64,000 nucleotides of DNA from Rhodococcoides fascians NBRC 12155 = LMG 3623 (lineage in GTDB: Bacteria > Actinomycetota > Actinomycetes > Mycobacteriales > Mycobacteriaceae): contig NZ_BCWW01000002.1 in the NCBI RefSeq assembly GCF_001894785.1, positions 186,001 through 250,000 on the forward strand, in the 5' to 3' direction. Of this stretch, positions 32,616 to 40,574 are shown one piece after another. A program made the position numbers and the translations under genes. The notes below the pieces were generated by a model, which was given only the letters and a program-made list of their open reading frames with translations, was not told where the DNA came from and did not search any database. Numbering within the stretch: the stretch's first letter is position 1; each line of letters opens with the position of its first letter.

Positions 32616-33008
32616 ATGGCTTTCGGCTCTGCGTCCGGTCTGGTTCGTCGTCTTCCCGAGGCGGTCGGGCTCGGCCGGGCCGCGATCGGCATCGCCCACA
32701 TGGTTGCGCCCACTCGCGCCAACGAACTCCTCGCTGGGCCCGACGCGGCGGTGGCGACGACGCGAGCTGCGGCTCGCACCTTCGGAATTCGTGAAATCTA
32801 CATCGGCGGCGGCCTGTATGCGGCAACTCGGTACGCGCCGAAGGCCGTGCGCACTCTGCTGCGAGCAGGTGTGGCCGTCGACGTCTGGGACACCGCGGCG
32901 TTCGCGCTCACCGCTCACCTGCCGCAACGAACGAGAACAGCCGGCTGTGCAATTGCCGGAGGCTTCGTGATCGCCGGAGCGCTGGCAGACCTGCAACTGG
33001 ACCGGTAG
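32616..33008 (+). CDS. Small membrane-associated hypothetical protein
   Basis: A 130-aa, Ala/Gly-rich protein with two to three hydrophobic stretches (EAVGLGRAAIGIAHMVAP, AVDVWDTAAFALTA, GGFVIAGALADLQ). TAAGGA precedes ATG 32616. It lies eight bases after the ferredoxin reductase and is probably part of the P450 operon. No function is known to me. Confidence 0.7.
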   Translation: MAFGSASGLVRRLPEAVGLGRAAIGIAHMVAPTRANELLAGPDAAVATTRAAARTFGIREIYIGGGLYAATRYAPKAVRTLLRAGVAVDVWDTAAFALTAHLPQRTRTAGCAIAGGFVIAGALADLQLDR

Positions 33009-33014
33009 TCGGCG

Positions 33015-33773
33015 GTGGACAACATCGCTCGAGTCGTTCGCGCGGCGAGCATCAGTGCTGTTCGCCTCTACAATCGACTGGAAGTGACGGTAGCGCAACC
33101 GGTTCCGGATACCCCGGTGCTGTTCGTCGCCAACCACGGGTTCGGCGGAGTCATCGATCTCAATGGCTTCGCATTCTCGGCCGCATACGACGAGCTCGGT
33201 ATCGACCGCGAGCTGATCACGTTGACCCACCAGATCGCGTGGACTCTGCATGCCGAGAAGCTGATCGAACCCTTCGGTGCCAGGCCCGCCGGGCGACATA
33301 CGGCCCTGGACGCTTTTGCGGAGGGTAGCAATGTCCTGGTCTTCCCGGGCGGTGACGTCGATGCATTGAAATCGTGGCGGCATCGCAACGACATAGTGTT
33401 CTCGGGTCGGACCGGGTTCGCCCGGTTGGCAATCGAGGCGGGGGTGCCGGTCGTCCCCGTCGTCACAGCAGGAGCGGGGGAGTCCCTGCTGGTACTCAGC
33501 AGTGGTAAGCGGTGGGCGAAGGCGCTGAGGTTGGACAAGGTGCTGCGGCTCAAAACTTTTCCGCTGTCGGTGTCCATACCGTGGGGCGTCAATCTCGGTC
33601 TGGTTGGGCTTCTTCCGTACCTGCCGCTTCCCACCAAACTCGAGACCTCGGTGCTCGCTCCCATGCACGCCGAGGCCGACGAGACGGCGGAGGAGTTCGC
33701 GGGGCGGGTGCACGGGGCGATGCAGGCCGAGCTCGAAAAATTGACAAAGAATCGGCGGCCTCTCATCGGATGA
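33015..33773 (+). CDS. PlsC-like lysophospholipid/acylglycerol acyltransferase
   Basis: A 252-aa acyltransferase-fold protein. The block I motif is NHGFGGVIDLNGF: the His is present but the Asp follows seven residues later instead of five, as in the DGAT/TMEM68-like branch. VFPGGDVDAL is the block III (FPxG) motif and VPVVPVVTAGAGE block IV. It would transfer an acyl chain from acyl-CoA to a glycerolipid at the membrane. GTG 33015 lies six bases after the upstream gene, so it is in the P450 operon; lipid as the P450 substrate is one reading. Confidence 0.83.
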   Translation: MDNIARVVRAASISAVRLYNRLEVTVAQPVPDTPVLFVANHGFGGVIDLNGFAFSAAYDELGIDRELITLTHQIAWTLHAEKLIEPFGARPAGRHTALDAFAEGSNVLVFPGGDVDALKSWRHRNDIVFSGRTGFARLAIEAGVPVVPVVTAGAGESLLVLSSGKRWAKALRLDKVLRLKTFPLSVSIPWGVNLGLVGLLPYLPLPTKLETSVLAPMHAEADETAEEFAGRVHGAMQAELEKLTKNRRPLIG

Positions 33774-33807
33774 CTCGCCGAGCCGGCGATGCAGTCATAC
33801 TCGGACC

Positions 33808-34353
33808 ATGCGCTCGAAGCAGAAGATTCTCGACGCCACCCTCGGGCTCATCGTCCAGGGTGGGTTCGAGGATGTCACCATTGCCGCGGCTGCGCGGGCT
33901 GCGGGCGTGACGCGCCAGACGGTGTATTCGATCTTCAGCACGCGCGAGGACATGATTTCGGAGGCCATGGTCGGCCTTGTCGTCGGCATCATCGGTGGCA
34001 TCCGAGAGGAGGCCGATCGAGCCGAAACGCCATCGGAGTTCATCGTCGAGATGATCGTGTCCGCACGCAACCTCGTTCGCAGCGAGCCTGTGCTCAACTC
34101 GCTGCTACGTTCCGGCAACGCAAATCCGTTGTTCGATCCGGACGTCGTGGATCGGGCCGAGCCGGTGGCGCGTCAATTCCTCGATGGCTACATCGAACGG
34201 AACCCACAATTCGATTCGACTCGGTTTGAAGGTATCGAGCGAGTGCTGGTTCGAGTGGCGCTGTCCGTCATCCTGTTCGACGACGCGCAGATCCACGACG
34301 ACGACGGTTTGCGGTCATACCTGCGGCGCTGGCTGATTCCGCTCCTGTTCTGA
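33808..34353 (+). CDS. TetR-family regulator
   Basis: A 181-aa regulator with HTH VTIAAAARAAGVTRQTVYSIFSTR and a short ligand domain. It is 34 bases after the acyltransferase and may be the last gene of the P450 operon. It is also the nearest regulator upstream of the cholesterol oxidase gene on the same strand, so it could act on either. Confidence 0.85.
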   Translation: MRSKQKILDATLGLIVQGGFEDVTIAAAARAAGVTRQTVYSIFSTREDMISEAMVGLVVGIIGGIREEADRAETPSEFIVEMIVSARNLVRSEPVLNSLLRSGNANPLFDPDVVDRAEPVARQFLDGYIERNPQFDSTRFEGIERVLVRVALSVILFDDAQIHDDDGLRSYLRRWLIPLLF

Positions 34354-34368
34354 CGGACCCCCAAAAAC

Positions 34369-34396
34369 TTGACACCATAAGCCGCATCTGTCTAGT
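34369..34396 (+). promoter_or_regulatory. Candidate promoter of the cholesterol oxidase gene
   Basis: TTGACA (34369-34374), 16 bases, TCTAGT (34391-34396). The -35 box is perfect and the -10 matches TATAAT at four of six positions. The start codon is about 60 bases on. Confidence 0.5.
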
Positions 34397-34459
34397 TTTG
34401 CTTCGCACGTGCACGTGACACAGGTCTCGTGCGCGCTGCTGCACACCATTGGGGGGTAC

Positions 34460-36049
34460 GTGTCGAATTTGAATCGCCGGTCGTTTCTCGGCGCGACTGC
34501 GGTTGCGGGATTGGCCGCACTATCGGGCCCGGGAGTGGCGCGAGCAGCGGGCGGGCGACGCGTCCAGATCCCGCTGACCCGCGAGGATCATCGTGTGGTG
34601 ATCATCGGATCGGGGTTCGGCGGTGGCGTCGCCGCATTGCGCCTGGCCGAAGCCGGGGTGCCGGTTCTGGTGCTCGAGCGCGGAAGACGTTGGAACACAG
34701 GACCGAACGCAGACACGTTTCCCGATGCCACGTCACCGGACAAGCGAATGCTGTGGCACGGTTCGAGTCCCAACCTGTTCGGCAGGCCAGTTCCGTTCGA
34801 TCCGTACGTCGGCCTCCTCGAGGCGGTGCCCGGAGACAACATGACTGCGCTGTGCGCGGCCGGTGTCGGAGGCGGATCCCTGATCTACCAGGGAATGACA
34901 CTGCAGCCATCGCAGCCGGTGTTCGAGGAACACTTTCCGGCCGGACTGGATTGGCCGACTCTGAATCGGGTGCACTACCCACGCGTGGCGCGGATGTTGC
35001 AGCTCCAGCAGGCCCCCGACGAGTTGATCGGTACGCCCAATTATCAAGCAGCACGGGTGTTTGCGGCCAATGCTCGTCGAGCGGGTCTGCCGGTGTCCAA
35101 GATCCCGATGCCGATCGACTGGAACTTCGCCCTCGACGAGACGCGCGGGGTGATGGCACCGTCGTACACCGATGGGTCCGGTGCATTCGGAGTCAACAAC
35201 GGCGGCAAGCACTCCGTGGACGTCACCTACATCGCCGCCGCCGAGGCGACGGGACTGGCCACGGTCGCGACGCAGCACGATGTCACGAGTGTCGAGCGGC
35301 GTGCCGACGGCCGTTGGACGGTCTATGTCGATCGAATCGATTCCGACGGAACGGTTCTGGAGAACAAGGTTCTGACCGCCGGCACGCTGATCATGGCAGC
35401 CGGAAGCCTGAACACCACCAAACTGCTCGTACGCGCCGGAGCGACCGGAGGCATTCCCGATCTCCCGAACGAGTTGGGGCAGGGCTGGGGCACCAATGCC
35501 GATCGCATCTACGTGTGGTCGAGCATCGAGCAGCAATTCGGTGCACCCCAAGGCGGACCGGTGGTGTTCGGCAGCCTGAACTGGGACGACCCGAACACTG
35601 CACACACCGTCATCCAGGCCTCGATACCGCCGTTGTCGTTCGATGCCCACAGCACAATGCTCGTCGGGTACGGAGTCAGCAGCGGCCGCGGCCATTTCGG
35701 CTACGACTCCTCCATGGACCAGGTGCGACTACATTGGCCGGCCAACGGCGACAGCCTGATTCAGGACGGTTCGATCGATCCGACGGTGCGTCGTATCGCC
35801 GGATCGGGCAGTGTTCTCACCGATACCAATGCACTGTTCCCGTCCACCTGGCATCCGTTGGGTGGGGCCAACATGGGCGCAGTATGTGATCTTGACGGTC
35901 GTGTCCACGGCCAGCGAGGACTGTATGTCCTCGACGGGGCACTCATGCCCGGCACCACCGCAGCGTGCAACCCATCCATGACCATCGCCGCACTGGCCGA
36001 ACGTGCGCTGGACAACATCGTTGCCGACGACATCGGCACCGTTATCTGA
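34460..36049 (+). CDS. choD: Cholesterol oxidase, GMC family, Tat-exported
   Basis: A 529-aa flavoenzyme. A twin-arginine signal (NRRSFLGATAVAGLAALSG) is followed by the FAD motif VIIGSGFGGGVAALRLAEAG and GVGGGSLIYQG. Catalytic His is in WHPLGGANMG (H465) and the Asn in ACNPSMTIA (N504), spaced like His447/Asn485 of Streptomyces ChoA. It oxidises the 3-beta-hydroxyl of cholesterol and isomerises the double bond to give cholest-4-en-3-one, outside the membrane. GTG 34460 follows GGGGGG. The secreted lipase gene starts 20 bases downstream. Confidence 0.9.
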   Translation: MSNLNRRSFLGATAVAGLAALSGPGVARAAGGRRVQIPLTREDHRVVIIGSGFGGGVAALRLAEAGVPVLVLERGRRWNTGPNADTFPDATSPDKRMLWHGSSPNLFGRPVPFDPYVGLLEAVPGDNMTALCAAGVGGGSLIYQGMTLQPSQPVFEEHFPAGLDWPTLNRVHYPRVARMLQLQQAPDELIGTPNYQAARVFAANARRAGLPVSKIPMPIDWNFALDETRGVMAPSYTDGSGAFGVNNGGKHSVDVTYIAAAEATGLATVATQHDVTSVERRADGRWTVYVDRIDSDGTVLENKVLTAGTLIMAAGSLNTTKLLVRAGATGGIPDLPNELGQGWGTNADRIYVWSSIEQQFGAPQGGPVVFGSLNWDDPNTAHTVIQASIPPLSFDAHSTMLVGYGVSSGRGHFGYDSSMDQVRLHWPANGDSLIQDGSIDPTVRRIAGSGSVLTDTNALFPSTWHPLGGANMGAVCDLDGRVHGQRGLYVLDGALMPGTTAACNPSMTIAALAERALDNIVADDIGTVI

Positions 36050-36069
36050 CCCCCACCAGAAAGAGACCG

Positions 36070-37362
36070 ATGCATCTGTACCGCAACATGATCGGCGTCG
36101 CAGTCACCGCCGTGCTCGCGTCTTCCCTGACCGTGCTTGGAGGCTCGGCAGCGAATGCCGACCCCGTCGACGACTTCTACGTCCCTCCGGCTCAGGTCGT
36201 CGACGACCCGGGGGCCGTGTTGCGGACGCAGCCGATGTCACTGTTCGCGGCTCTGCCCGGTGCGGACGGTGCCTACCCCGTTCAGGCGCAGCGGGTGCTG
36301 TACACGTCACGGACGCAGGACGATACGCCGGTGGGCGTGTCGGGCACGTTCATCGAGACCGAGGTGCCCTGGCGTGGTGCAGGCCCGCGGCCGACCATCG
36401 TCGTCGCGCCCGGCACGGTGGGTCAAGCCGATCAGTGCGCTCCTTCTCGTGCGTTTCCGACGACTGTCAACGCTGTGACACAACCATTGTCGATCTCGTT
36501 CAATCAGGAGTTGTTGTCTTCCACTCTGTGGGGATCGATGGGTGCCAACGTGTTCGTGACCGACTACATCGGGTTGGGAACGCCCGGTGTGCACACCTAT
36601 GTCAATCGTGTCGAGCAGGCTCATGCGGTGCTCGACGGTGCTCGTGCCGCGAACGAGCTTCTCGGTGATACCGATGCACCCGTTGGTATCTGGGGGTACT
36701 CCCAGGGCGGTGGGGCGGCAGCCGCGGCGGCCGAACTCGCCTCGGAGTACGCACCAGGTCTGAATGTGAAGGGTACGTGGGCCGGTGCTCCCACAGCGGA
36801 CTTGCTCGAGGTGTTGAAGACCGTCGACGGGACGCTGATCGGAGGGGTGATCGGCTATGCCCTCAACGGGTTCGTAGAGCGGGATCCGAGCTTGCTGCCG
36901 CTCGTCGAAGAGCGACTCACCGATCACGGCAAGGCAGTGCTGAACGATCTGTCGACGCAGTGCATCGGCGACACCATTCTGAAGTACCCGTTCCTGCGAA
37001 CCGAATCGTTGACCGCGGACGGCAAGTCGATGCTCGAGAACTTGGGCACCATTCCGCAGGCGGGTCGCATCCTCGAGGCTCAGCGGATCGGTCGCAGTAC
37101 TCCGAACGCACCGGTGATGATCACCAGCGGACTCAACGACGACACCGTGCCGTACGGTCAGGCCCGGCAGTTGGCTCAGGATTGGTGTGGGCGAGGTGCC
37201 ACGGTCGAGTTCCGAACCAACCCGTTGCCGCCGATCCTGCAGGGTGCGGTGTTGCCCAACCACTTCGGGCCACAGCTGATCGACGGGTACGGCGGCGCCG
37301 CTGCAGCGTTCCTGATGGATCGGTTCGCCGACGTCCCCATGGCACCATGCTCCATGGGTTGA
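36070..37362 (+). CDS. Secreted LIP-family lipase
   Basis: A 430-aa alpha/beta hydrolase. A Sec signal peptide (MIGVAVTAVLASSLTVLGGS, cleaved near ANA-DP) exports it. Nucleophile elbow GYSQGGGAA, a conserved VAPGTVGQADQC near residue 120, acid in SGLNDDTVPYG and His in LPNHFGPQ. It belongs to the same PF03583 family as the proteins at 13470 and 59445. Close spacing after choD suggests joint expression, for example release of sterols from esters before oxidation; this is inference. Confidence 0.88.
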   Translation: MHLYRNMIGVAVTAVLASSLTVLGGSAANADPVDDFYVPPAQVVDDPGAVLRTQPMSLFAALPGADGAYPVQAQRVLYTSRTQDDTPVGVSGTFIETEVPWRGAGPRPTIVVAPGTVGQADQCAPSRAFPTTVNAVTQPLSISFNQELLSSTLWGSMGANVFVTDYIGLGTPGVHTYVNRVEQAHAVLDGARAANELLGDTDAPVGIWGYSQGGGAAAAAAELASEYAPGLNVKGTWAGAPTADLLEVLKTVDGTLIGGVIGYALNGFVERDPSLLPLVEERLTDHGKAVLNDLSTQCIGDTILKYPFLRTESLTADGKSMLENLGTIPQAGRILEAQRIGRSTPNAPVMITSGLNDDTVPYGQARQLAQDWCGRGATVEFRTNPLPPILQGAVLPNHFGPQLIDGYGGAAAAFLMDRFADVPMAPCSMG

Positions 37363-37634
37363 TCGGCGGCCGCAGGCGCTGGCGGCTGGTGCGAGGATTT
37401 GTACTGCGAAATCGTTGTCCCGCAGCCTCGACCGTCGAGCAGCGTGCCCATGACTATGTGGCGATAGCAGACGCGTTCGGGCTGTGCTGGCCGCCGGATG
37501 GACAGCGTGCCAGGGCACTGCTGACCAGTTTCGGCGACCGGGATCCGGATGCCGTCCTTGCCACGATGCGCCCGGTTGCGGCTCCTGTTCGGCTCCACCC
37601 GGTGGTTCGGGTGTGGAATCGTGCCGTTGGCTAG
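37347..37634 (+). CDS. Small hypothetical protein (95 aa) bridging lipase and EAL genes
   Basis: An Arg-rich protein (GGRRRWRLVRGFVLRNR at the start) with a regular central helix pattern (VEQRAHDYVAIADAFGLCWP). It overlaps the lipase stop by 16 bases and the EAL start by 14, an arrangement expected of coupled genes. No family recognised. The codon pattern looks protein-like, but the support is only context. Confidence 0.5.
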   Translation: MLHGLIGGRRRWRLVRGFVLRNRCPAASTVEQRAHDYVAIADAFGLCWPPDGQRARALLTSFGDRDPDAVLATMRPVAAPVRLHPVVRVWNRAVG

Positions 37635-38364
37635 GGCCGCGTCGACACCGCTGCGCTCGACACTGCTGCGGTCGCGGCGTCGGGTGGAGGTTGTCATTGC
37701 CGGCGGTGGTCCGGACATTGTCTTTCAGCCGATCGTCCGTGCACGCGATGGGGTCGTCGAGGGATACGAGGCCCTGTCGCGTTTCCCGGCGGGCGGCGGT
37801 GACACCGAGGCGTGGTTCGCGGATGCAGCGCAGTGCGGCCTCGGTCCTGCTCTGGACAGATCTGCGGCCGTCAAGGCATTGGGCGAATCAGCGCGTCTGC
37901 CGGATGGTTGCTTCGTTGCGGTGAACCTCAGTGCTGCAACGCTACTGGTCGATGCCGCCCTCGTGGATGTGCTGCTCGACTTCGGCCGACGACGGTCACT
38001 GGTAATCGAGCTCACCGAACATGCCGCCCAGGACGACGAGGATGCGGTGATCGCAGTGTTGGCCGAACTTCGACGCGGCGGCGTCGCTGTCGCAGTGGAC
38101 GATGTGGGATCCGGATACGCAGGTATGCGGCAGCTCGTCGTGCTCGAGCCGCAGATCGTCAAACTCGACGCGTTCGTCGTTCACGGCATGAAAGGCAATC
38201 GCGTGAAGTCGGCCTTGGCCGAACTGGTCCTCGAGTTCGCGCGAAAAACGGAGGCCAGGTGCGTGTTCGAGGGCATCGAGACCGACGACGACCTCGAAGC
38301 GGCCACGTCGATCGGGGCCGACCTGCTGCAGGGCTTCCGAGTGGGCCGTCCTGCGACGGTGTGA
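37621..38364 (+). CDS. EAL-domain protein (c-di-GMP phosphodiesterase-like)
   Basis: A 247-aa protein that is almost entirely an EAL domain. Catalytic features are present: EALSRF (E50), VNLS (Asn), IELTEH (Glu), VDDVGSGYAGM (the Asp pair), IVKLD (Lys), FEGIET (Glu) and LLQGF (Gln). It should therefore be able to cut c-di-GMP to pGpG. No sensor domain is attached. The GTG at 37621 overlaps the preceding small gene; an upstream GTG at 37549 would run further into it. Confidence 0.85.
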   Translation: MPLARAASTPLRSTLLRSRRRVEVVIAGGGPDIVFQPIVRARDGVVEGYEALSRFPAGGGDTEAWFADAAQCGLGPALDRSAAVKALGESARLPDGCFVAVNLSAATLLVDAALVDVLLDFGRRRSLVIELTEHAAQDDEDAVIAVLAELRRGGVAVAVDDVGSGYAGMRQLVVLEPQIVKLDAFVVHGMKGNRVKSALAELVLEFARKTEARCVFEGIETDDDLEAATSIGADLLQGFRVGRPATV

Positions 38365-38381
38365 TCCGATCTGACCAGCAG

Positions 38382-38407
38382 GTTGAGTACCGCCCAACTG
38401 TGGGTAT
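38382..38407 (+). promoter_or_regulatory. SigB/SigF-type promoter before the DUF3140 gene
   Basis: GTTG (38382-38385), 16 bases, then GGGTAT (38402-38407). The -10 is a perfect match to the actinobacterial SigB/SigF pattern GTTT-N15-16-GGGTAT; the -35 has one mismatch. The start codon is about 90 bases downstream. Confidence 0.5.
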
Positions 38408-38504
38408 GCGGCGGATTAGGAACGAGACGAGTTCCGAAGGCCGATGCGGTCGAACGGGAGACACGCGGCACCACCACCGAGGGTGAATCGAAGGAGACGG
38501 ATCG

Positions 38505-38837
38505 ATGGCCGATGACGACAGTGACATCAAGACGGAGTTCGATGACCTCGTCAACATGACGGCGAAGGAACTCGACGAGTTTCTCGGCACCGACGACTCG
38601 AAGGACGTCGGGCAAAAGAAGGACGGCGGCGAGTCGACGGGCCACGAGAGCGGCCGCCGCATCGTCGAAATCCTGAAGACGAAGAAGGCGGACCTGTCCG
38701 ACGACGACTACGAGCACATGCGAAAGGTCGTCGGCTACTGCAAACGACACCTTGCGCAGCGGCCCGACGGGGACATCACCGACACCAAATGGCGCTACTC
38801 ACTGATGAACTGGGGCCACGACCCGAAGAAGAAATGA
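38505..38837 (+). CDS. DUF3140 protein
   Basis: A 110-aa, highly charged cytosolic protein. The pattern FDDLVNMTAKELDEFL, then ESGRRIVEILKTKKADLSDDDYEHMRKV in pieces, then a C-terminal WRYSLMNWGHDP is characteristic of DUF3140. GAAGGAG lies eight bases before the ATG. Function unknown; members are often near stress genes, and the SigB/SigF-type promoter upstream agrees. Confidence 0.88.
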   Translation: MADDDSDIKTEFDDLVNMTAKELDEFLGTDDSKDVGQKKDGGESTGHESGRRIVEILKTKKADLSDDDYEHMRKVVGYCKRHLAQRPDGDITDTKWRYSLMNWGHDPKKK

Positions 38838-38857
38838 TCTCGCTTCGCTGGCGGGAG

Positions 38858-38921
38858 GTCTGCTCCACTCGGGGCCCCGGCTGCGGGAATCCCGCCACCG
38901 GGGCTCAGGAGTGGAGCAGAC
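38858..38921. repeat. Intergenic nested palindrome, family B copy 1
   Basis: Outer arms GTCTGCTCCACTC (38858-38870) and GAGTGGAGCAGAC (38909-38921); inside, GCCCCGG pairs with CCGGGGC (38874-38880 and 38898-38904), and GCGGGA pairs with TCCCGC at the centre (38883-38895). It separates convergent genes and could terminate both. The outer core GCTCCACTC/GAGTGGAGC recurs at 44834. Confidence 0.85.
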
Positions 38922-38955
38922 ATTGCTCACGCCGTGGAGGACCTGGCTAGCGCAT

Positions 38956-39558
38956 CTACGGCGAGAAGCTCGCTCGCTTCGAGGCCTCGCGCGCCACCAC
39001 TTCCTCGGCCGCGACGATGACGTCGTCCACATCGGCACTCTTGACGACGACCACTCCGTCGGCGTCGGCGACGATGAGGTCACCGGGAGAGACGACGACT
39101 CCTCCGAGCGCGACCGGCTCGTTCAGTCGGCCCGGCCCGTTCTTGTAGGGACCCGCCGGTGTGACACCGCGTGCGAATACGGGCAGACCCAACTCGGCCA
39201 AGGCGTCGGCATCGCGCACGGCACCGTCGATGACGAAGCCGGCGATGCCGAGCGATTTGGCGCGAATACCGATGAGATCGCCGATGAGGGCGCGTGTGTC
39301 GTCACCTGAGCCGTTGACCACGATGACGTCGCCGGGGCGGGCGTCGTCGAGAGCCTTGTGAATGTAAAGGTTGTCGCCCGATCGAGTCCAGACGGTGTAC
39401 GCCCGGCCGGTGACTGCTGCTCCGGCCCAGATGGGCCGCAGTCCGGCGATGATGCCGAAGCGCTCCTGGGCATCGCCTACGTTGGCTGCGGGCACTCGAG
39501 AGAAGCGTTCGATCATGTCGTCGGATACGGCAGTAGCGGAATAGGTTTCGGTACTCAT
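38956..39558 (-). CDS. RraA-family protein (HMG/CHA aldolase or oxaloacetate decarboxylase type)
   Basis: A 200-aa member of the RraA/demethylmenaquinone methyltransferase-like fold. The metal-site motif is visible as IDGAVRDADAL with the GDVIVVNGSGDD strand. Metal-dependent relatives cleave 4-hydroxy-4-methyl-2-oxoglutarate or 4-carboxy-4-hydroxy-2-oxoadipate and decarboxylate oxaloacetate. It follows the tripartite carboxylate transporter genes, so an aldolase or decarboxylase for the imported di- or tricarboxylate is more likely than an RNase E inhibitor role. AAAGG precedes the ATG. Confidence 0.85.
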   Translation of the reverse strand: MSTETYSATAVSDDMIERFSRVPAANVGDAQERFGIIAGLRPIWAGAAVTGRAYTVWTRSGDNLYIHKALDDARPGDVIVVNGSGDDTRALIGDLIGIRAKSLGIAGFVIDGAVRDADALAELGLPVFARGVTPAGPYKNGPGRLNEPVALGGVVVSPGDLIVADADGVVVVKSADVDDVIVAAEEVVAREASKRASFSP

Positions 39559-39581
39559 GAGATCAATGCCTTTCGGGTGAC

Positions 39582-40574
39582 TTATTGCTGGTCGGCGAGC
39601 AGTTCGGCGATGATCGGTTCGATCTCGGTTTCACGCTGTTCCCACAAGGTCGCGACGTCTGCACCGGAGACCCAATCGGGCTGCGTCGCTGCGCCGGTCA
39701 GCTTCTCAGCGACCGCCGGATCGGCCAGTGCAGTCTCGAGGGCATTCTGCAGCGTGGTCATCGTCGCGTCCGGGGTGCCCGCGGGAGCGCTGATGGCGAA
39801 GTTGTTGGTCATGAACGGGGCGTCGTATCCCTCGCTCGCCAGCGTCGGTACCTCGGGGATGAGCTTGTTCTGCTCCTCGGTGAGTACCGAGAGGATGTTC
39901 ACCTCCCCCGAGGCGAACTGGCCGTAGAAGCTCGAGACTCCGCCGAGGGCGAAGTCGGTCTCACCCGAGACCAGGGCCGAGATCTTGTCGGCACCACTGT
40001 TGTAGTGGACGATGTTGAAGTCCAGGCCGAGGGTGTCTTCGAGGGTGCGGAGGTTGACGTGGTCGTCGCCGGCCCTGGAATCGGTGCCCACGGTGATGGA
40101 CCCCGGGTTGGCCTTCACGGCGTCGAAGAGCTCGGCAATGTCTTTGTACGGGCTGGACTTGTTGACCCCGATCACGATGTCGTTCGATGCGAACGACCCG
40201 ATGGGCGAGAAGCTTTCGCGATCGAACCCGGCTTTCTTGCTCGGGTCGAGGTATCGCCCGAGGATCGACGGGATGTTGGTGAAGCCGATGGTCTCACCGT
40301 CCGGCTTGGCGTTGGCCAGGTAGTTCAGTCCGACGACCTGGCTGCCGCCCTCCTTGTTGACGACCTTGACCGGCACGCCAAGTTCGTTCTCCATGGCGGG
40401 GGCCATGATTCGGGCCAGGATGTCGTTGCCTGCGCCTGCGGCGGACGGGACGACCCATTCGACGGTGGCACCGTTCCGTGGGAACGGCGCTCCGGAATCG
40501 GTTGTGCTCGAGCCGCATCCGGCAATCAGGGCGGCAGCGGAGATGGCCGCGACCAGGGTGGGCAGTGTTCTCAT
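39582..40574 (-). CDS. tctC: TTT-system substrate-binding lipoprotein (TctC)
   Basis: A 330-aa solute receptor. The signal ends at a lipobox (ALIAGCGSS, Cys 20). EWVVPSAAGAGNDILARIM is the conserved carboxylate-binding loop of TctC/Bug proteins, and VGTDSRAGDDHVNL the second contact. It presents carboxylates to TctAB at the cell surface. Its start overlaps the tctA stop by four bases. Confidence 0.92.
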   Translation of the reverse strand: MRTLPTLVAAISAAALIAGCGSSTTDSGAPFPRNGATVEWVVPSAAGAGNDILARIMAPAMENELGVPVKVVNKEGGSQVVGLNYLANAKPDGETIGFTNIPSILGRYLDPSKKAGFDRESFSPIGSFASNDIVIGVNKSSPYKDIAELFDAVKANPGSITVGTDSRAGDDHVNLRTLEDTLGLDFNIVHYNSGADKISALVSGETDFALGGVSSFYGQFASGEVNILSVLTEEQNKLIPEVPTLASEGYDAPFMTNNFAISAPAGTPDATMTTLQNALETALADPAVAEKLTGAATQPDWVSGADVATLWEQRETEIEPIIAELLADQQ

